A stretch of DNA of 64,000 nucleotides, from assembly GCA_030374765.1 (NCBI GenBank), contig JARGXX010000071.1:1550001-1614000 (forward strand), given 5' to 3'. The DNA is from Agarophyton chilense (lineage: Eukaryota > Rhodophyta > Florideophyceae > Gracilariales > Gracilariaceae). Shown here piece by piece: positions 21,895 to 32,900 of this stretch (positions are counted from its first letter, which is position 1; the number at the start of each line of letters is the position of its first letter). The translations under genes and the position numbers were made by a program. The notes beneath the pieces are model-generated. The model was given only the letters and a program-made list of their open reading frames with translations. It was not told the DNA's origin and searched no databases.

Positions 21895-22971
21895 TCAACA
21901 ATAGCTACCGCACGTTCTAATTGACGCTTCATCGGCTTCTACGGGTTGTCGTTGGCAAACAAGGTCATCCTCGCTCCCAGAAGCAAACCACATGCCTTTG
22001 ACAACAAGTCTAGCTTTCTTCTTGTTCGCCTTGATGAAGTTGTTGTGCACCACAACAAAGTCACCGTCGTCGCACATGCGCCGAAGTTGCTGTCTAGAGT
22101 ACTGAAACACGTTTGTACCAGCGTAGAGCTGAGCTCCAGAAGGGAAGGTTGAGGCAGGAAGGATGCGAATGTCGGCGCCTCGACTTTGACAGCGGTAGGG
22201 AACTTGTGCGTGCGGCTGTAGGATTTTGCGGCCTCCGTACTCGGGGTCACAAAATACTTTGTTAACGACGTCTTGGTCATGGTGACCGATGTGCATGTTG
22301 CCAATGAGAGCGCGGAAAAGGGCCAGCGTGCGCTCATTGGATCGCACCAAATAGAAGCCAGAATTGAGGGTGCGGTAATTGGCTTCTGGTTGGATAAGCA
22401 CATCGGCGTGTCTGTACTGCGGCCAGCGGGAAAGAACGTTTTGTAAGAAATGGGCAGGATCAGAGCACCAAAAAATGTCGGCGTCAGACAACAAGACGTC
22501 AAGTCCAGAGAGAAGAGCGGAGAGAACGGCGGTGAGTTTGTTCTTGGTGATTTGATTGAACGATCGCGGTCCGTCGCGAGTAAACTGGCCGGGATTGGCC
22601 TCGTCGCCCAGCTGTTGCGAGAGGAGGACCGAGGACAAGCCCAGACGGTGCGAGAGGTTGTGCGTGCGCACGTCAAGCGAGTAGACCACAGGGGCGTAGC
22701 GCAGGTTGAGAAGGTCGAGATTGCACTTGAAGTTGTGCAGGAAGTGGCGGTACATCCAGTTGGCGGCGGTGACGACGACCAGCGACGAGTGTGGCGATGG
22801 TGACGACGGAGCGCTGGAGCGCAAGGCGGCACGACGCAGCAGGAGCGACAAGGGCACGAGGAGCGCGAGCGCGAGCGTAACAAGCAGCAGGCGGAGCGGC
22901 GACGACGACGAAGACGGCAGCAGCGGAGGCCGCTGCTGCGCGGCGCGCCTAGAGCGCGCGCGAAGTGTCAT
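21895..22971 (-). CDS. Type II membrane nucleotide-sugar glycosyltransferase (PF03407-like)
   Basis: The predicted protein has 358 residues from the ATG at 22971: a short basic tail, a transmembrane anchor at about 27-45, and a lumenal domain. That topology is usual for Golgi glycosyltransferases. The DxD metal and nucleotide-sugar motif lies in LLSDADIFWCSDP (Asp 163 and 165). LNSGFYLVRSNERTLALF and HHDQDVVNKVFCDP match the nucleotide-diphospho-sugar transferase family that includes plant cell-wall arabinosyl and galactosyl transferases. The frame is open 40 codons further upstream, but that part reads through a tandem repeat and is judged 5' leader. Acceptor and donor are unknown. Divergent from BUB3. 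Confidence 0.85.
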   Translation of the reverse strand: MTLRARSRRAAQQRPPLLPSSSSSPLRLLLVTLALALLVPLSLLLRRAALRSSAPSSPSPHSSLVVVTAANWMYRHFLHNFKCNLDLLNLRYAPVVYSLDVRTHNLSHRLGLSSVLLSQQLGDEANPGQFTRDGPRSFNQITKNKLTAVLSALLSGLDVLLSDADIFWCSDPAHFLQNVLSRWPQYRHADVLIQPEANYRTLNSGFYLVRSNERTLALFRALIGNMHIGHHDQDVVNKVFCDPEYGGRKILQPHAQVPYRCQSRGADIRILPASTFPSGAQLYAGTNVFQYSRQQLRRMCDDGDFVVVHNNFIKANKKKARLVVKGMWFASGSEDDLVCQRQPVEADEASIRTCGSYC

Positions 22972-23041
22972 ATAGGCGGGCGGGCAACTGGCGGCGGCGC
23001 GCGAGTAGCGCACCCGAAGCGAAACGCATGCGACTGAGCCG

Positions 23042-23111
23042 AAGTGCAATGGCCGAAGCGCAATGGCCGAAGCGCAATGGCCGAAGCGCAATGGCCGAAG
23101 CGCAAGCGCTT
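23042..23111. repeat. 14-bp tandem array, AAGYGCAATGGCCG
   Basis: Four full 14-bp units (23042-23097) are followed by a partial one. The first unit has AAGTGCAA, the rest AAGCGCAA. The array is about 70 bp upstream of the glycosyltransferase start and 715 bp upstream of BUB3, in the region between these divergent genes. A second array with the same octamer occurs at 44647. Confidence 0.9.
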
Positions 23112-23823
23112 CTCACAGCGGCACCAACGCAGAACCCCGGCCGAACGCAAACGCGCACAGTCATGGGGGTGGGGCAGCGTGCGGCGCTATTTAGATATCT
23201 ATTTACAGTTACTGCTCTATTTACCACGCGCGCCGCGTCGCGCAGGGAGTGTTTCATATTACAGACCGCGGGCGGCTCACTCGCGGCAACAAAACAGCTT
23301 CGCAGAGGCGCGACGCGGTTACCGCGCGACGCAGAGGCTACGGAGGCTACTTTACGCCCCGGAGGCTACTACACGCGCGCCTCGCGCAGAGTACATGCGC
23401 AGCTCGACGCAGCGCGCGGTGCCAGCCGCGACCAGCGCGTGCATCTCGCGCGAGAGTGCGCCTGGCTGTTTGGTTGAGCGGGGCGCGCAGGCGCACGCGC
23501 GTGCCACACCGCCGTCCCCCCCCCCTCCGTCCGTGCGTCGTCATTCTGCGACTTCGTCGCGAGCCACCATCCGCCACCGCCCCCTGTGCGCCACGCCCCG
23601 TGCCGGCCCCGTCGCCTGTCTTCGGCTGCCTTCTTCCCCATGCGCATGAATCAAAAAGTATGCCATACCGTTTCGTTTCATCCGTGGAAGTGCTGCTCGT
23701 CTTCTTCGTCCCCGCCCGTGTTTCGCTTCGCCTCGGCATTCCTCCTTTCCCGTCGCTTCCCCTCCGTCCTCGTCCCCCCGCCCTCGCGCTCCTTCCCCCC
23801 GCTGCCCACCGCCGTCCTCACCC

Positions 23824-24813
23824 ATGACGTCCAGCCTCTACGCCACATTGGCCATGGATCCTGCCCCGCAGGACGCCATCTCGCGCGTCACATTTGGCCC
23901 CAACAACTCCTCCCTCATCCTCGTCTCCTCTTGGGCCGGCACCGTGGCCATCTACGATGTCACCACCTGCACCCTGAAAAGAGAGACCAACCTCAACTCC
24001 GTTGTGCTCGACTCCACCTGGGTAAACGATTCTATGGTCACGGCCGGCGCCTTGGATGGCACAGTTGCGCTAGGGATCGTGCGCGAGCACACTTTAGAGT
24101 CTCGCACCCTTGGTCTCCACGCCGACGGCGTGCGCGCCGTCTCCTGCCTTCCCGACCACGGTCTTATCGCCTCCGGCGGCTGGGACTCGCGCTTGATGCT
24201 CTGGGACGTGCGCGTCAACGACCGCCTCGCCTCCATTGATGCAGGCGGCAAGGTGTATGGGAGCGCCCCTTGTGGTCAACATGGCATTGCTTTCATCACT
24301 TCAAACCTTCAAATACGCCTCATTGACACTCGCAATCCCTCTCAGTTTTTGTATGATGTCGTCCCAAACACCCTTTCGTACCAGTTGAGAGGCATAAGCT
24401 CGTCGCGGGACGGCAAGAAAATTGTTGTCGGAAGCACTGAGGGCCGCGTTGCCGTCGAGTACATTGATGATCCACCGCGTTCGTATTCTTTCAGATGCCA
24501 TCGTGTCGAAGATATCGCCTATCCGATCAATTGCGTAGTTCACAACCACAAGTATTCCTCCTTCACCACGGGCGGTGCCGATGGCTACGTGTCTTTCTGG
24601 GATGGTGATGCCAAAAAGCGCATTACACAGTTCTCGAGATACCCAACCAGTGTCGCCTCCTTAGACTTCAACACGGAGGTAAAGCGAATCGCCGTCGCAG
24701 TGTCCTACACCTTTGAAGAGGGCGAAAAAGATCATCCTCCTGATGAAGTTATCGTTAGAGCTGTTGATGAGACTCACCTTGCCACTCGAGACACCACGCG
24801 CAACTTGCAATGA
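23824..24813 (+). CDS. BUB3: Mitotic checkpoint WD40 protein BUB3
   Basis: BUB3 is a seven-bladed beta-propeller that brings BUB1 and BUBR1/Mad3 to kinetochores in the spindle checkpoint. The 329-residue length is right for the family. WD-type repeats are visible throughout, for example SGGWDSRLMLWDVR (about residues 118-131) and TTGGADGYVSFWDGD (about 248-262). The segment STEGRVAVEYIDDPPRSYSF followed by CHR is a BUB3 hallmark that separates it from RAE1. The start is the first in-frame ATG before the first blade. No introns. The upstream region is very GC-rich. RAE1 is the nearest alternative and is less likely. Confidence 0.93.
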   Translation: MTSSLYATLAMDPAPQDAISRVTFGPNNSSLILVSSWAGTVAIYDVTTCTLKRETNLNSVVLDSTWVNDSMVTAGALDGTVALGIVREHTLESRTLGLHADGVRAVSCLPDHGLIASGGWDSRLMLWDVRVNDRLASIDAGGKVYGSAPCGQHGIAFITSNLQIRLIDTRNPSQFLYDVVPNTLSYQLRGISSSRDGKKIVVGSTEGRVAVEYIDDPPRSYSFRCHRVEDIAYPINCVVHNHKYSSFTTGGADGYVSFWDGDAKKRITQFSRYPTSVASLDFNTEVKRIAVAVSYTFEEGEKDHPPDEVIVRAVDETHLATRDTTRNLQ

Positions 24814-25481
24814 TGCTGCCACCAGCCAATGGCTTCTTGCTTCTCATGGCACCAGTTTAACATCTCAGCAGCAAACCTGCAAATGTGCCTTCTCGGTACC
24901 ACAGCGCAAACGGCGGGAGTGATTGATTGGAGGACAACACCTATCACACACCATCAGTGCCATGCAGTAGCATAATGCGACTGAATTCACTCCAGTGTAG
25001 CAGCAGCACTAAACGTTTTGAAGACCAACGCCTCGTACAATTTAACCTCATGTTAACGTATGATACTATCTCTCACAAATCACGCCGTGTATCGTGCCTC
25101 GGACGCGCTGCCGAACGACCATTCCTAGAGGGGAAGTGAATTTGTTGAATCGAAGACGACCGTTGGTGACTCGCAATGCCTCCAACACATTTTGTATGCC
25201 ATGTTTCTTGCATTCCGCGCGAGCTCAGGACTAAACGAATTTAATGGGCGGTAATCTTACTGCTTTGACGCGTCCGTTAAAGCTTCCCAATCGTTCCCGC
25301 AAACCTTGAGCGTTTGCTATCATTTCAGGGATTGAGTTCTAGCCTGACGGATGTTCACCGCAGATCAATATATTCGGATGGGGACCAGGCGAACAACAAT
25401 GAGCACACGATCTCTGCTCTTAAGACATTGTTGTTTGGCTGTCTTTCTCTTTGCTCATATATCACAAGTGATTGAACAGAC
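24814..25481. other. Intergenic, BUB3 3' flank and promoter of the secreted protein gene
   Basis: About 670 bp. No gene is supported. Two short open frames are present but have no family features. Confidence 0.5.
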
Positions 25482-26645
25482 ATGTATTCTAAAATGACGT
25501 GGCCGCCTTTGATTGCAACGCTTCTCTTGCATGTAGCATGTGGCTCTGCTTTTGCTGATGCTGCAAACATGCGTGCTTCAGTAAAGCTGTTCTCCGGGAA
25601 TATGACTGGTGGACCGACAGAATGTTATCTGGCGGCTGAGTCGTGCGACACCTGCCAACGAGAGTGCCAAACGCAAGCGGCTCGCCACTTTTTCACTGAC
25701 AATGAGCCAAATGTACACTACTCAAACTATACCAGGAGCGTGGACGAGCTACATCGATGTGCAAAGTACACGACGAAGCTTCGCCGCGGATTACCACATT
25801 GGTGCGTGAACGATGGCACCCGCTACTTTGCGACAAGCGAGTTCGAGCCCACAGTAAGTTCGTGCACCCGTGAACCGAGGGCCTGCGCCAAATGGATGGC
25901 AAAAGAAGCTCATAAGAATTTGGAGGACGGTGTGTGGGATTCCGAAAACCACTCTTACTTGCTCGCGAAAGAAATGGAAGAACTTGTGGCAGCTCAGGAG
26001 GACTTGGCTATTGAAATGCAGAGACATAAACGCTTGGAGGAAGAAGCAAATGAGGTTCTAAAAGCCTGGAATGAGCGATTGCTAGACATGGCAATCTTGC
26101 ACCTTGAGAATCCTGAAGAGACTGAAACCAAATTCGCAGATCCAGTTTTTCTTAACTTCTCATACATGAAAGATGAGGAAAAGAGAATGGAGACTGAAGT
26201 ATCGAATTACAACCTATACGAAGCAAATAATAGAAATAAAGAGGTTCGCAAGGAGACACTGGAAAAGATTCCACTCTTTTTGGGTTCTATCGCACGACTG
26301 GAGAACCATGTAAAGTCCAAGAAGACAGAAACGGACAGGTATCTCCAGGAGATTAAAGTAATCGCAAATAGAACGGCGCGCTTACAAATGGCAGCCACCA
26401 ACATCATTTATGAAACTACTCATTCAAACAATCTGGATGGTGAAATTGCTCTTCTTGACCAAGAACTTCTGGAGTTGTATATCGAGCTCAAGAAAGAACG
26501 AGCTCTTCTGCACGATGCCAATCTGAATTCCACTTTCTCCAAACTTCGTCTAGTGGGCATGATGAGGAGATTGGTCAAAGAAATTTCGATCGGACAATCC
26601 GAATGTCCACCCTCTGAGCAATTCGGCATTCTTCATTCCAAGTGA
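25482..26645 (+). CDS. Secreted Cys-containing coiled-coil protein, unknown function
   Basis: I do not recognise a family. The 387-residue product starts with a signal peptide (hydrophobic core about 8-24, likely cleaved after AFA or ADA). The next ~110 residues carry eight cysteines, including CDTCQREC and CTREPRAC, suggesting a small disulfide-bonded domain, and possible N-glycosylation sites (NMTG, NYTR). From about residue 145 to 370 the sequence is heptad-like and highly charged (EEANEVLKAWNERLLDM), a long coiled coil with further NxS/T sites. The last 13 bases overlap the 3' end of the convergent NOC1 gene. It may be an extracellular or endomembrane structural protein. Confidence 0.75.
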   Translation: MYSKMTWPPLIATLLLHVACGSAFADAANMRASVKLFSGNMTGGPTECYLAAESCDTCQRECQTQAARHFFTDNEPNVHYSNYTRSVDELHRCAKYTTKLRRGLPHWCVNDGTRYFATSEFEPTVSSCTREPRACAKWMAKEAHKNLEDGVWDSENHSYLLAKEMEELVAAQEDLAIEMQRHKRLEEEANEVLKAWNERLLDMAILHLENPEETETKFADPVFLNFSYMKDEEKRMETEVSNYNLYEANNRNKEVRKETLEKIPLFLGSIARLENHVKSKKTETDRYLQEIKVIANRTARLQMAATNIIYETTHSNNLDGEIALLDQELLELYIELKKERALLHDANLNSTFSKLRLVGMMRRLVKEISIGQSECPPSEQFGILHSK

Positions 26646-29419
26646 CGTGGTTTTCTTCTCTTCCGTCGCTTCCGTTTCGCCTTTATTTCTTCGGTTGAAG
26701 ATTCATGTTTACGCTTTGAAGGGCCTGAAGGTTTTGCAGATGTTTTCGCAGTAGAGCCCTTCTGTTTCTTGCCAGTAAATGAATCAGCTGGCAATAACTT
26801 TTTTCCTTTGTCGCGCTGATCTTCATTACTCTCTAATTTCTCATCTTGATTGTGTTTCTTTCGACGAACACGTTTCTTATTGTTGGACAGCGAAGGTTCC
26901 CTTTCAGATACAACATCTCTTTCATTCTCTTCCGCATTGATTGCATCTTGATAGTCTTCCATCGGAGCAAACACGTTCGACAAGCCTGACTGATTCTCAT
27001 TTCGCTGTGCTGAAAAGTTGTCAACATCTTGTTTCTTACTGTTTTGGTGTTTTTTCGCCTCCATTATTCCGTCACCATCTTCTCCTTCTCCAAAGGCTCG
27101 GTCAAATGCTATAAGCTCGTCTTCATCGTCATCATCTTCATCGACGATTTCGTTCTTGCTGTCGCTGAACAGCACCTTGTCGCCTCCAAAGCGGCGCATT
27201 TCGGCGAACAGAGCTTTTTCGAACTCCTCTTCATCAGAATCAATGTCGGAGTGGTGTAAATCTTCCGCGACGCCATGTTTTTCTATTGGACGCCCAAATT
27301 CACCGACCTCACCATGGGAACTTACGCGATGAGGGTTGTTCTGGAAAAATCTGGCAAAGAACATTTCATCTTCTGCTACTTTTCCAGACTGGATGTAATC
27401 CTGAAACTGTAGAGAATTCGGTACAGGATCATCCTGGTACCGCAAAGATCGTTTCCCATGCAAAGACTTGGCGATACGATTCTTGGCTTTCTTGTAGCTA
27501 AACTTGTCGAGAAATGCAATTTCAGCGAAGTCCTTCAAGGGATCTCTAGAGTACTGTATTGGTTTAAGCTCCTCACAAATTATTTTTGCGAACATGGACA
27601 CACTGGGATGGAAATGGGAAGACAATGCAAGCATTTCCCAAAGACAACTTTTTTCGGCACCTGCGAAGCGTGGATCTCGCTTCGAAGGGATATAGGTCGA
27701 AATCTCCGGGTTCGGCTTCGATTTCTTAGGCTTCGTTTCTGGCTCCTTGTCTTCTTTTTCTTCATCCTCGTCACCAGAATAGTTTCTGCCATCCGTGTTG
27801 GGCACGCTGTCTGGCTTTCTGTCTGCCCTCCGAGCATCACTTACCTCAGAATCAAAGTCTTCAAACGCTTCAGTTTCATCATCAATCTCACCCATGCACA
27901 GGAAAGAGCGCACCAGCCCTTTATGTCCCTCCGCAAGTGATTCCGATATAATCATGACGCAAGCACCAGCAAATCCAGGAGAGCCGAAGAAACTGGCTTG
28001 AAGAAGACGTTTCATGAAAGCTTTTGTCCGATTCGCGCTTGTATCGGATTTCATGGCTCTGTATAAAAGATTTAGGAATGATGCCTGCTTCTCCTCACCA
28101 GATAGGGCAACATCGTAGATTCTAGAGTACAGAGCACAATAAAACCTGTCACTCTGTGTCGAATTCGCTTGTGAGATTTGTAATAAGAATGCTAATGCTT
28201 GCGTCGCCGATGATATAGACTGCCCGTGAGCAACTCGGAAGAGCGTGTTATAATATGCATCGTAAGACGCGATATCCTCCTCCGGTCGAGTATATGGAAA
28301 TGCTCGGTTGACCCCGACCAAAAGAGCACCAAGGAGGCGACCGCCGCCCTTGTCCAGTACTTTTCCCTTTACTTTCACTTCCTTCTTTACAATTACCCCC
28401 TTCTTTCTGATGCGTTTTATCTTTACCTTTTCCAGCTTTGATGCCTCCGAGCCTTTATGCGTTTCATCATCAGAAACTATTCTAGTGAATAAATCCATAT
28501 ACAGACGTACAAATCTTCGCGCTAATTCCACATCTTGACTAGATAGTCGAACCTGATTGAGAAAGTTAACGGCGAAGTACTGAGCTTTTCGAGAAACGTT
28601 ATTTCGTAAAACAAGCCGCTCGACCTCTTTGATCACTACCAATTGCATCCGAGGATGATGTTCGTTAATAAGTTTCAAAAGCTGTTGAGATGCGAGAGAA
28701 GATACTTTGCGCTCTGGATCTCCTAGCTTATTGACAAGCATAGCAAGCAATGTGTTTTCAAGTTCAGGTTTCTCAATGAGAAGTTCGGCGATATACTTGA
28801 GCGCTGTTTCTCTCATAAATATGAGCGGATCCTTACCACATTCTTCGAGGGTCTCCACGAATTGAGCGTAGATCAATTTCAATTCACTCTCAAAAAGAGC
28901 ATAAATGAGATGTCGTTTGGTGAGAGCTTCTTTACCGCATGAAAACTCTCGGGTTTCAAACGAAATCAAGCGGCGGTTGATGGGAAGAAGATTATGAACA
29001 AATAGATCCTTGAGAGCTTCAAGAGCACTTCTGCGTTCTCGTCTGTTTTTCTTAGAGGCGAGTTCCAAAACATTGTGAAGCTGGTCAAGACGATGGACGG
29101 GACTTTCTTGAACAAGCAGTGTTTCGGCTGCAATCTTATCGCTTAAAGTTTTCTCTCTGTCCAACGCCTTCTTGATTGCAACGCCAGTCGAACCATTTAC
29201 CTTTCTTTCGAACACTTGACTTGCAGACGAAAGGGCTTTCGTAGCGACTTCCTTCCATAATGACAACTCTGCTCGCGGTCCACCGGAAGCCTTTTCGGGC
29301 CACTTCGGTTCACAGTCATACCAGTGTTCGCCCTCGACGTCTTCATCGTTCAAAAGCTGTCCTGGTAGATGGTGCAACGCTAGAACTCGATCCGCTGGAT
29401 TCTTTGCTGTTCGTCCCAT
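26633..29419 (-). CDS. NOC1: Ribosome biogenesis factor NOC1/MAK21 (CEBPZ)
   Basis: NOC1 pairs with NOC2 on early pre-60S particles in the nucleolus. The 928-residue protein shows the family's N-terminal block (SDKIAAETLLVQESPVHRLD at about 95-115) and helical repeats. The CBF domain core is FYCALYSRIYDVALSGEEKQ, TKAFMKRLLQASFFGSPGFA and LWEMLALSSHFHPSVSMFAK (about 440-660). An acidic, then Lys/Arg-rich, tail (RKRRKRRKPRHLE at the end) is typical of nucleolar proteins. The start is the first ATG and precedes the conserved region by about 90 residues. It is divergent from the RNA polymerase I subunit gene, which serves the same process. Confidence 0.93.
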   Translation of the reverse strand: MGRTAKNPADRVLALHHLPGQLLNDEDVEGEHWYDCEPKWPEKASGGPRAELSLWKEVATKALSSASQVFERKVNGSTGVAIKKALDREKTLSDKIAAETLLVQESPVHRLDQLHNVLELASKKNRRERRSALEALKDLFVHNLLPINRRLISFETREFSCGKEALTKRHLIYALFESELKLIYAQFVETLEECGKDPLIFMRETALKYIAELLIEKPELENTLLAMLVNKLGDPERKVSSLASQQLLKLINEHHPRMQLVVIKEVERLVLRNNVSRKAQYFAVNFLNQVRLSSQDVELARRFVRLYMDLFTRIVSDDETHKGSEASKLEKVKIKRIRKKGVIVKKEVKVKGKVLDKGGGRLLGALLVGVNRAFPYTRPEEDIASYDAYYNTLFRVAHGQSISSATQALAFLLQISQANSTQSDRFYCALYSRIYDVALSGEEKQASFLNLLYRAMKSDTSANRTKAFMKRLLQASFFGSPGFAGACVMIISESLAEGHKGLVRSFLCMGEIDDETEAFEDFDSEVSDARRADRKPDSVPNTDGRNYSGDEDEEKEDKEPETKPKKSKPNPEISTYIPSKRDPRFAGAEKSCLWEMLALSSHFHPSVSMFAKIICEELKPIQYSRDPLKDFAEIAFLDKFSYKKAKNRIAKSLHGKRSLRYQDDPVPNSLQFQDYIQSGKVAEDEMFFARFFQNNPHRVSSHGEVGEFGRPIEKHGVAEDLHHSDIDSDEEEFEKALFAEMRRFGGDKVLFSDSKNEIVDEDDDDEDELIAFDRAFGEGEDGDGIMEAKKHQNSKKQDVDNFSAQRNENQSGLSNVFAPMEDYQDAINAEENERDVVSEREPSLSNNKKRVRRKKHNQDEKLESNEDQRDKGKKLLPADSFTGKKQKGSTAKTSAKPSGPSKRKHESSTEEIKAKRKRRKRRKPRHLE

Positions 29420-29980
29420 CGTGATTAACGGTCCTAAAGCGAGAAAGTCCTCCTTCTCGTCCGCATTCGGAAGACGTAATGCGCTTTGATTTCAGATTTT
29501 CTTAGCTTTAGGAGAGAGGGCAGCAGAAAATGCTCCGGGAACAAGGGTTGAAGGTCTAACTTCCTATCGCCGGCTGACGGGCACGGAAGTTCGAGAGGGG
29601 GAGATAGTGCGGACGACGTAGTGGTGGGGCGACGCGCAAAGCACATATCACGTGATGCCTCTATATTTAACGGAAAAAAATAAAATGATCGTCGTCCAAT
29701 TGTGGGATCAAGCATCCCTGTCCACTAGATCCATGCTGATCAGAAGACCGGCACCCCCACCAGCATCACCTCAGGCATGAAGTCGCCGTAGGTAGATTCC
29801 TTCCGCGAATGGTATAGTGCCTGTTCAAGTAACATTGCGAAAGTGCACGACTTTGCTATCACACCTCCAAGCATTTCTGGATAAATTATCATAAGCTACC
29901 ATCGGGTGCAATCTGGCGTATGTTTGTGCTCCCATAGACTTCTACTTTTGGTCCTGAGCTGCTTCTCCACACCAACCCAA
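29420..29980. promoter_or_regulatory. Shared divergent promoter region of NOC1 and RPA135
   Basis: The two start codons are 561 bp apart. The region holds a perfect 10-bp palindrome ATCACGTGAT at 29647-29656 and, just to its right, CTATATTTAA. The frame upstream of the RPA135 ATG stays open for 25 codons but does not look like the protein family. Confidence 0.6.
29647..29656. promoter_or_regulatory. CACGTG (E-box/G-box) palindrome
   Basis: ATCACGTGAT is self-complementary and lies 228 bp from the NOC1 start and 325 bp from the RPA135 start. CACGTG is bound by bHLH factors in many eukaryotes, including those that control ribosome biogenesis genes. Use here is inference. Confidence 0.5.
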
Positions 29981-32900
29981 ATGGAGCCTCTTGCAAGCCC
30001 TCCCAAGTCAAGCGCGCAATCACCTCTACTACAATCAAAAACCAAATTTCTTCGCAATGACATTCAACCCTCGACTTTGCCAGCAGGGTCAGAGGATAAG
30101 CGCCACGAGTTTCTAGAACGTTGTGTTGCTGCTCATGTACAATCTTTTGATTTCGCAATTGAAGAAGGATTGCACCTTATAAGTGAAGAACTCGATCCTT
30201 TCATATGTAGGGGCCCAAGCGACAAGGATGGAAAATCTGAACGCGTTTCAATAAGAGTCCATTCCCTGTCCGTACAAAAACCACGGGTTAATTTGGAAGG
30301 CCCTAGTAAGGTGTCGAACAAGCGCCGAATCTATCCATCTGAATGCAGAAGAACTGGTGCTTCATATCTTGGAGATCTATACGGATGTTTTACAATAAAG
30401 TATGGGAAAAATGAAGAAAGAACCATCCCTTCACAACGACTTGCCCGCATTCCAATTATGGTGAAGTCTGTGGCTTGTTATTTACGAGGGAAGTCAAGGA
30501 AAGAGCTCAGGGAGCTCGGAGAGGAAGAATATGAAGCTGGAGGTTTTTTTATTGTAAATGGGGCAGAGAAAGTACTTCGACTGGTTGTTGTTCCACGTTC
30601 GAATCACCCCGTATCTGTCTCTAGAGACGCGAATGAGAGTCGTGGGGCAATGTTCACAAAGCTATCCATTAGTTTAAGATCCATGCGAAGAGACCTAACC
30701 ACATTTACTCTACATGCGCATTTATTTCGAAGTGGAGCTGTCCGGGTCCGAATCACGATTGACAGGAACGAATATTTCATTCCGGCAGGTGTTTTATTGA
30801 GGGCCTTTCTACCATCAGAAACCACGGACAGAGATATATACGAGTTTATCGTGGGTGGGGACTTAAAAAACACTGCCCTTTGTAACGCCGCAATCGCTAT
30901 CATCAAAGAACTGAGCGAGAGAAGTGTTCTTTTTCGAAAGAAAGAAACTGAGCCCTGGCTAAGTCCCTTTGTTTCTCGGAATGCCGCCACTGCCTATTTA
31001 GGAAGAAGCTTCAGAGCAATTATCGGGCATGATGATGAGGACACATCGAATTATGAAGCGGGCGTCGCATTGCTGCGAAAGTACATTTTTGTTCATCTCA
31101 GTGTTGGTCCACACGAATCACCGAATGAATCTTTTGATCGTTCCAAAGCAGATCTCCTGGTGCATCTGATCCGCAAGCTCACTGGTACCGCCACCGGAAA
31201 CATTGAAATCGACAATCAAGATGCGCCTTCTCACCAGTCTGTAATGACACCAGGTCAATTATATCTTGGTCTTCTTAAAGAAAAGTTGGAAGGAATGCTA
31301 AGGAGAGTGGGTTCTATTATTCGGCGTGAGAATGAGAAGTTGGACGAGAAGAATAAAAAATCTTTCGTGAGGGGAGAAGAGCTCCATTCGCTTGTAAAGG
31401 AGAGTTTAAGGAAGTCCATTCACTCTGACATGGTTTCGAAGCATATGTTGTATCTTCTGTCTACGGGGACGCTGTTGCATAGTAGTGGGCTTGACATGCC
31501 TCAGATTCTTGGATATTCCGTGATTGCTGAACGAATTAACTACCTGAGATTCATAGCACAATTTCGAGCACTTCACAGAGGTACTTTTTATGCCGCCATG
31601 CGTTCTGCGTCTGTCCGCAAGCTTCTTCCAGAAGCTTGGGGTTTTATTTGCCCTGTCCATACCCCAGATGGAGATCCCTGTGGTATTCTCAACCATCTCA
31701 GCTCTACTGCGATTGTCACATATGGCAGTGCCGCGAAAAGGGAGGAAATACAAGACCTCTTCTCCGATTTCAACATCACACCAGCTCCAGCTTTATCTGC
31801 TGCACATATGATATCTCCAAAAGGTTCTATTCCCGTATTAGTTGATGGTCGGGTTCTCGGTTTTGTCGAAGAAGCTAGTGCGCAAGAGCTCACATTACAA
31901 TTGCGCTACTCGAAGATCAGATCTGCAGTATTGGCGATTTCAGACAAAACAGAGATCATTCTTGTCCCTCCAGGAGATATGAGAACATTTCAACCTGGAA
32001 TCTATGTTCACACGTGCTCAGGTCGACTCATGAGACCAGTGAAATGGCTTGCCAAAACTGCATGGAAGACGTCTACCGTTCAGGATGACGCACATGGAAT
32101 GGATGAATGGATCGGTACTATGGAGCAAGTGTTTCTCAGAATACGGCCCTCCATTGATAATCAGAATAACTCTGTAAATCCGATTTCCATGAAGGGAGCT
32201 ACGCATGCAGAAGTCTCTCCTAGCTCTTTCCTTTCTGTGCTTGCGTCTTTGTCTCCATTTCCAGAGATGAATCAAGGTCCACGAAACATGTTTCAATGTC
32301 AGATGGCTAAACAAAGCATGGGCACACCATGTCATGCGATCTGGAATAGAATGGATGCAAAAGTGTATAGACTTACCTATCCACAGGTTCCAATCACAAG
32401 GACTAGCTGCATGCAAGACCCAATGGGTGCAGACCTACATCCAAACGGCATAAATGCTGTGATTGCCGTCATAAGTTACTCTGGGAATGACATGGAGGAC
32501 GCTCTAGTGATCAACAAAGCAAGTTTAGAACGCGGATTTGCGCATGGAACTGTGTACATCAACAACCGAATCAATCTCGATGAGAAAGGTGGAGGGAAAG
32601 ACACTAAGTTCGTTCCTCTCTCTGAAGAAGAAACTGAAGCATTGAAAACTGTTGGGCAAGATGGGTTGCCTGTTGTGGGGGCTCGAGTCAAGCAAGGAAA
32701 CGCCCTGTATGGAGTTTGCAATCTGTACGGCTCGGCGAAATCATCAGATACGGATTGGACAAGGTACAAATCAACAGAAGAAGGAACAGTGGATGAAGTC
32801 GTTATCTATGATTCAGATATGTATCGAAATACTAAAGGCACGCGGGGTCCGGGTATTCGCGAAGCAAATATTCGAACGCGAACTTCCCGACGCCCATGTG

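Noticed and set aside
21633..21932. 99-codon minus-strand frame overlapping the end of the glycosyltransferase
   Set aside because: It has no domain features, overlaps the better-supported gene in another frame, and could not be joined to it with convincing splice sites.
22965..23827. Many long open frames on both strands in the BUB3 upstream region
   Set aside because: The stretch is very GC-rich, so stops are rare in all frames; translations are Arg/Ala/Pro-rich and unlike proteins.
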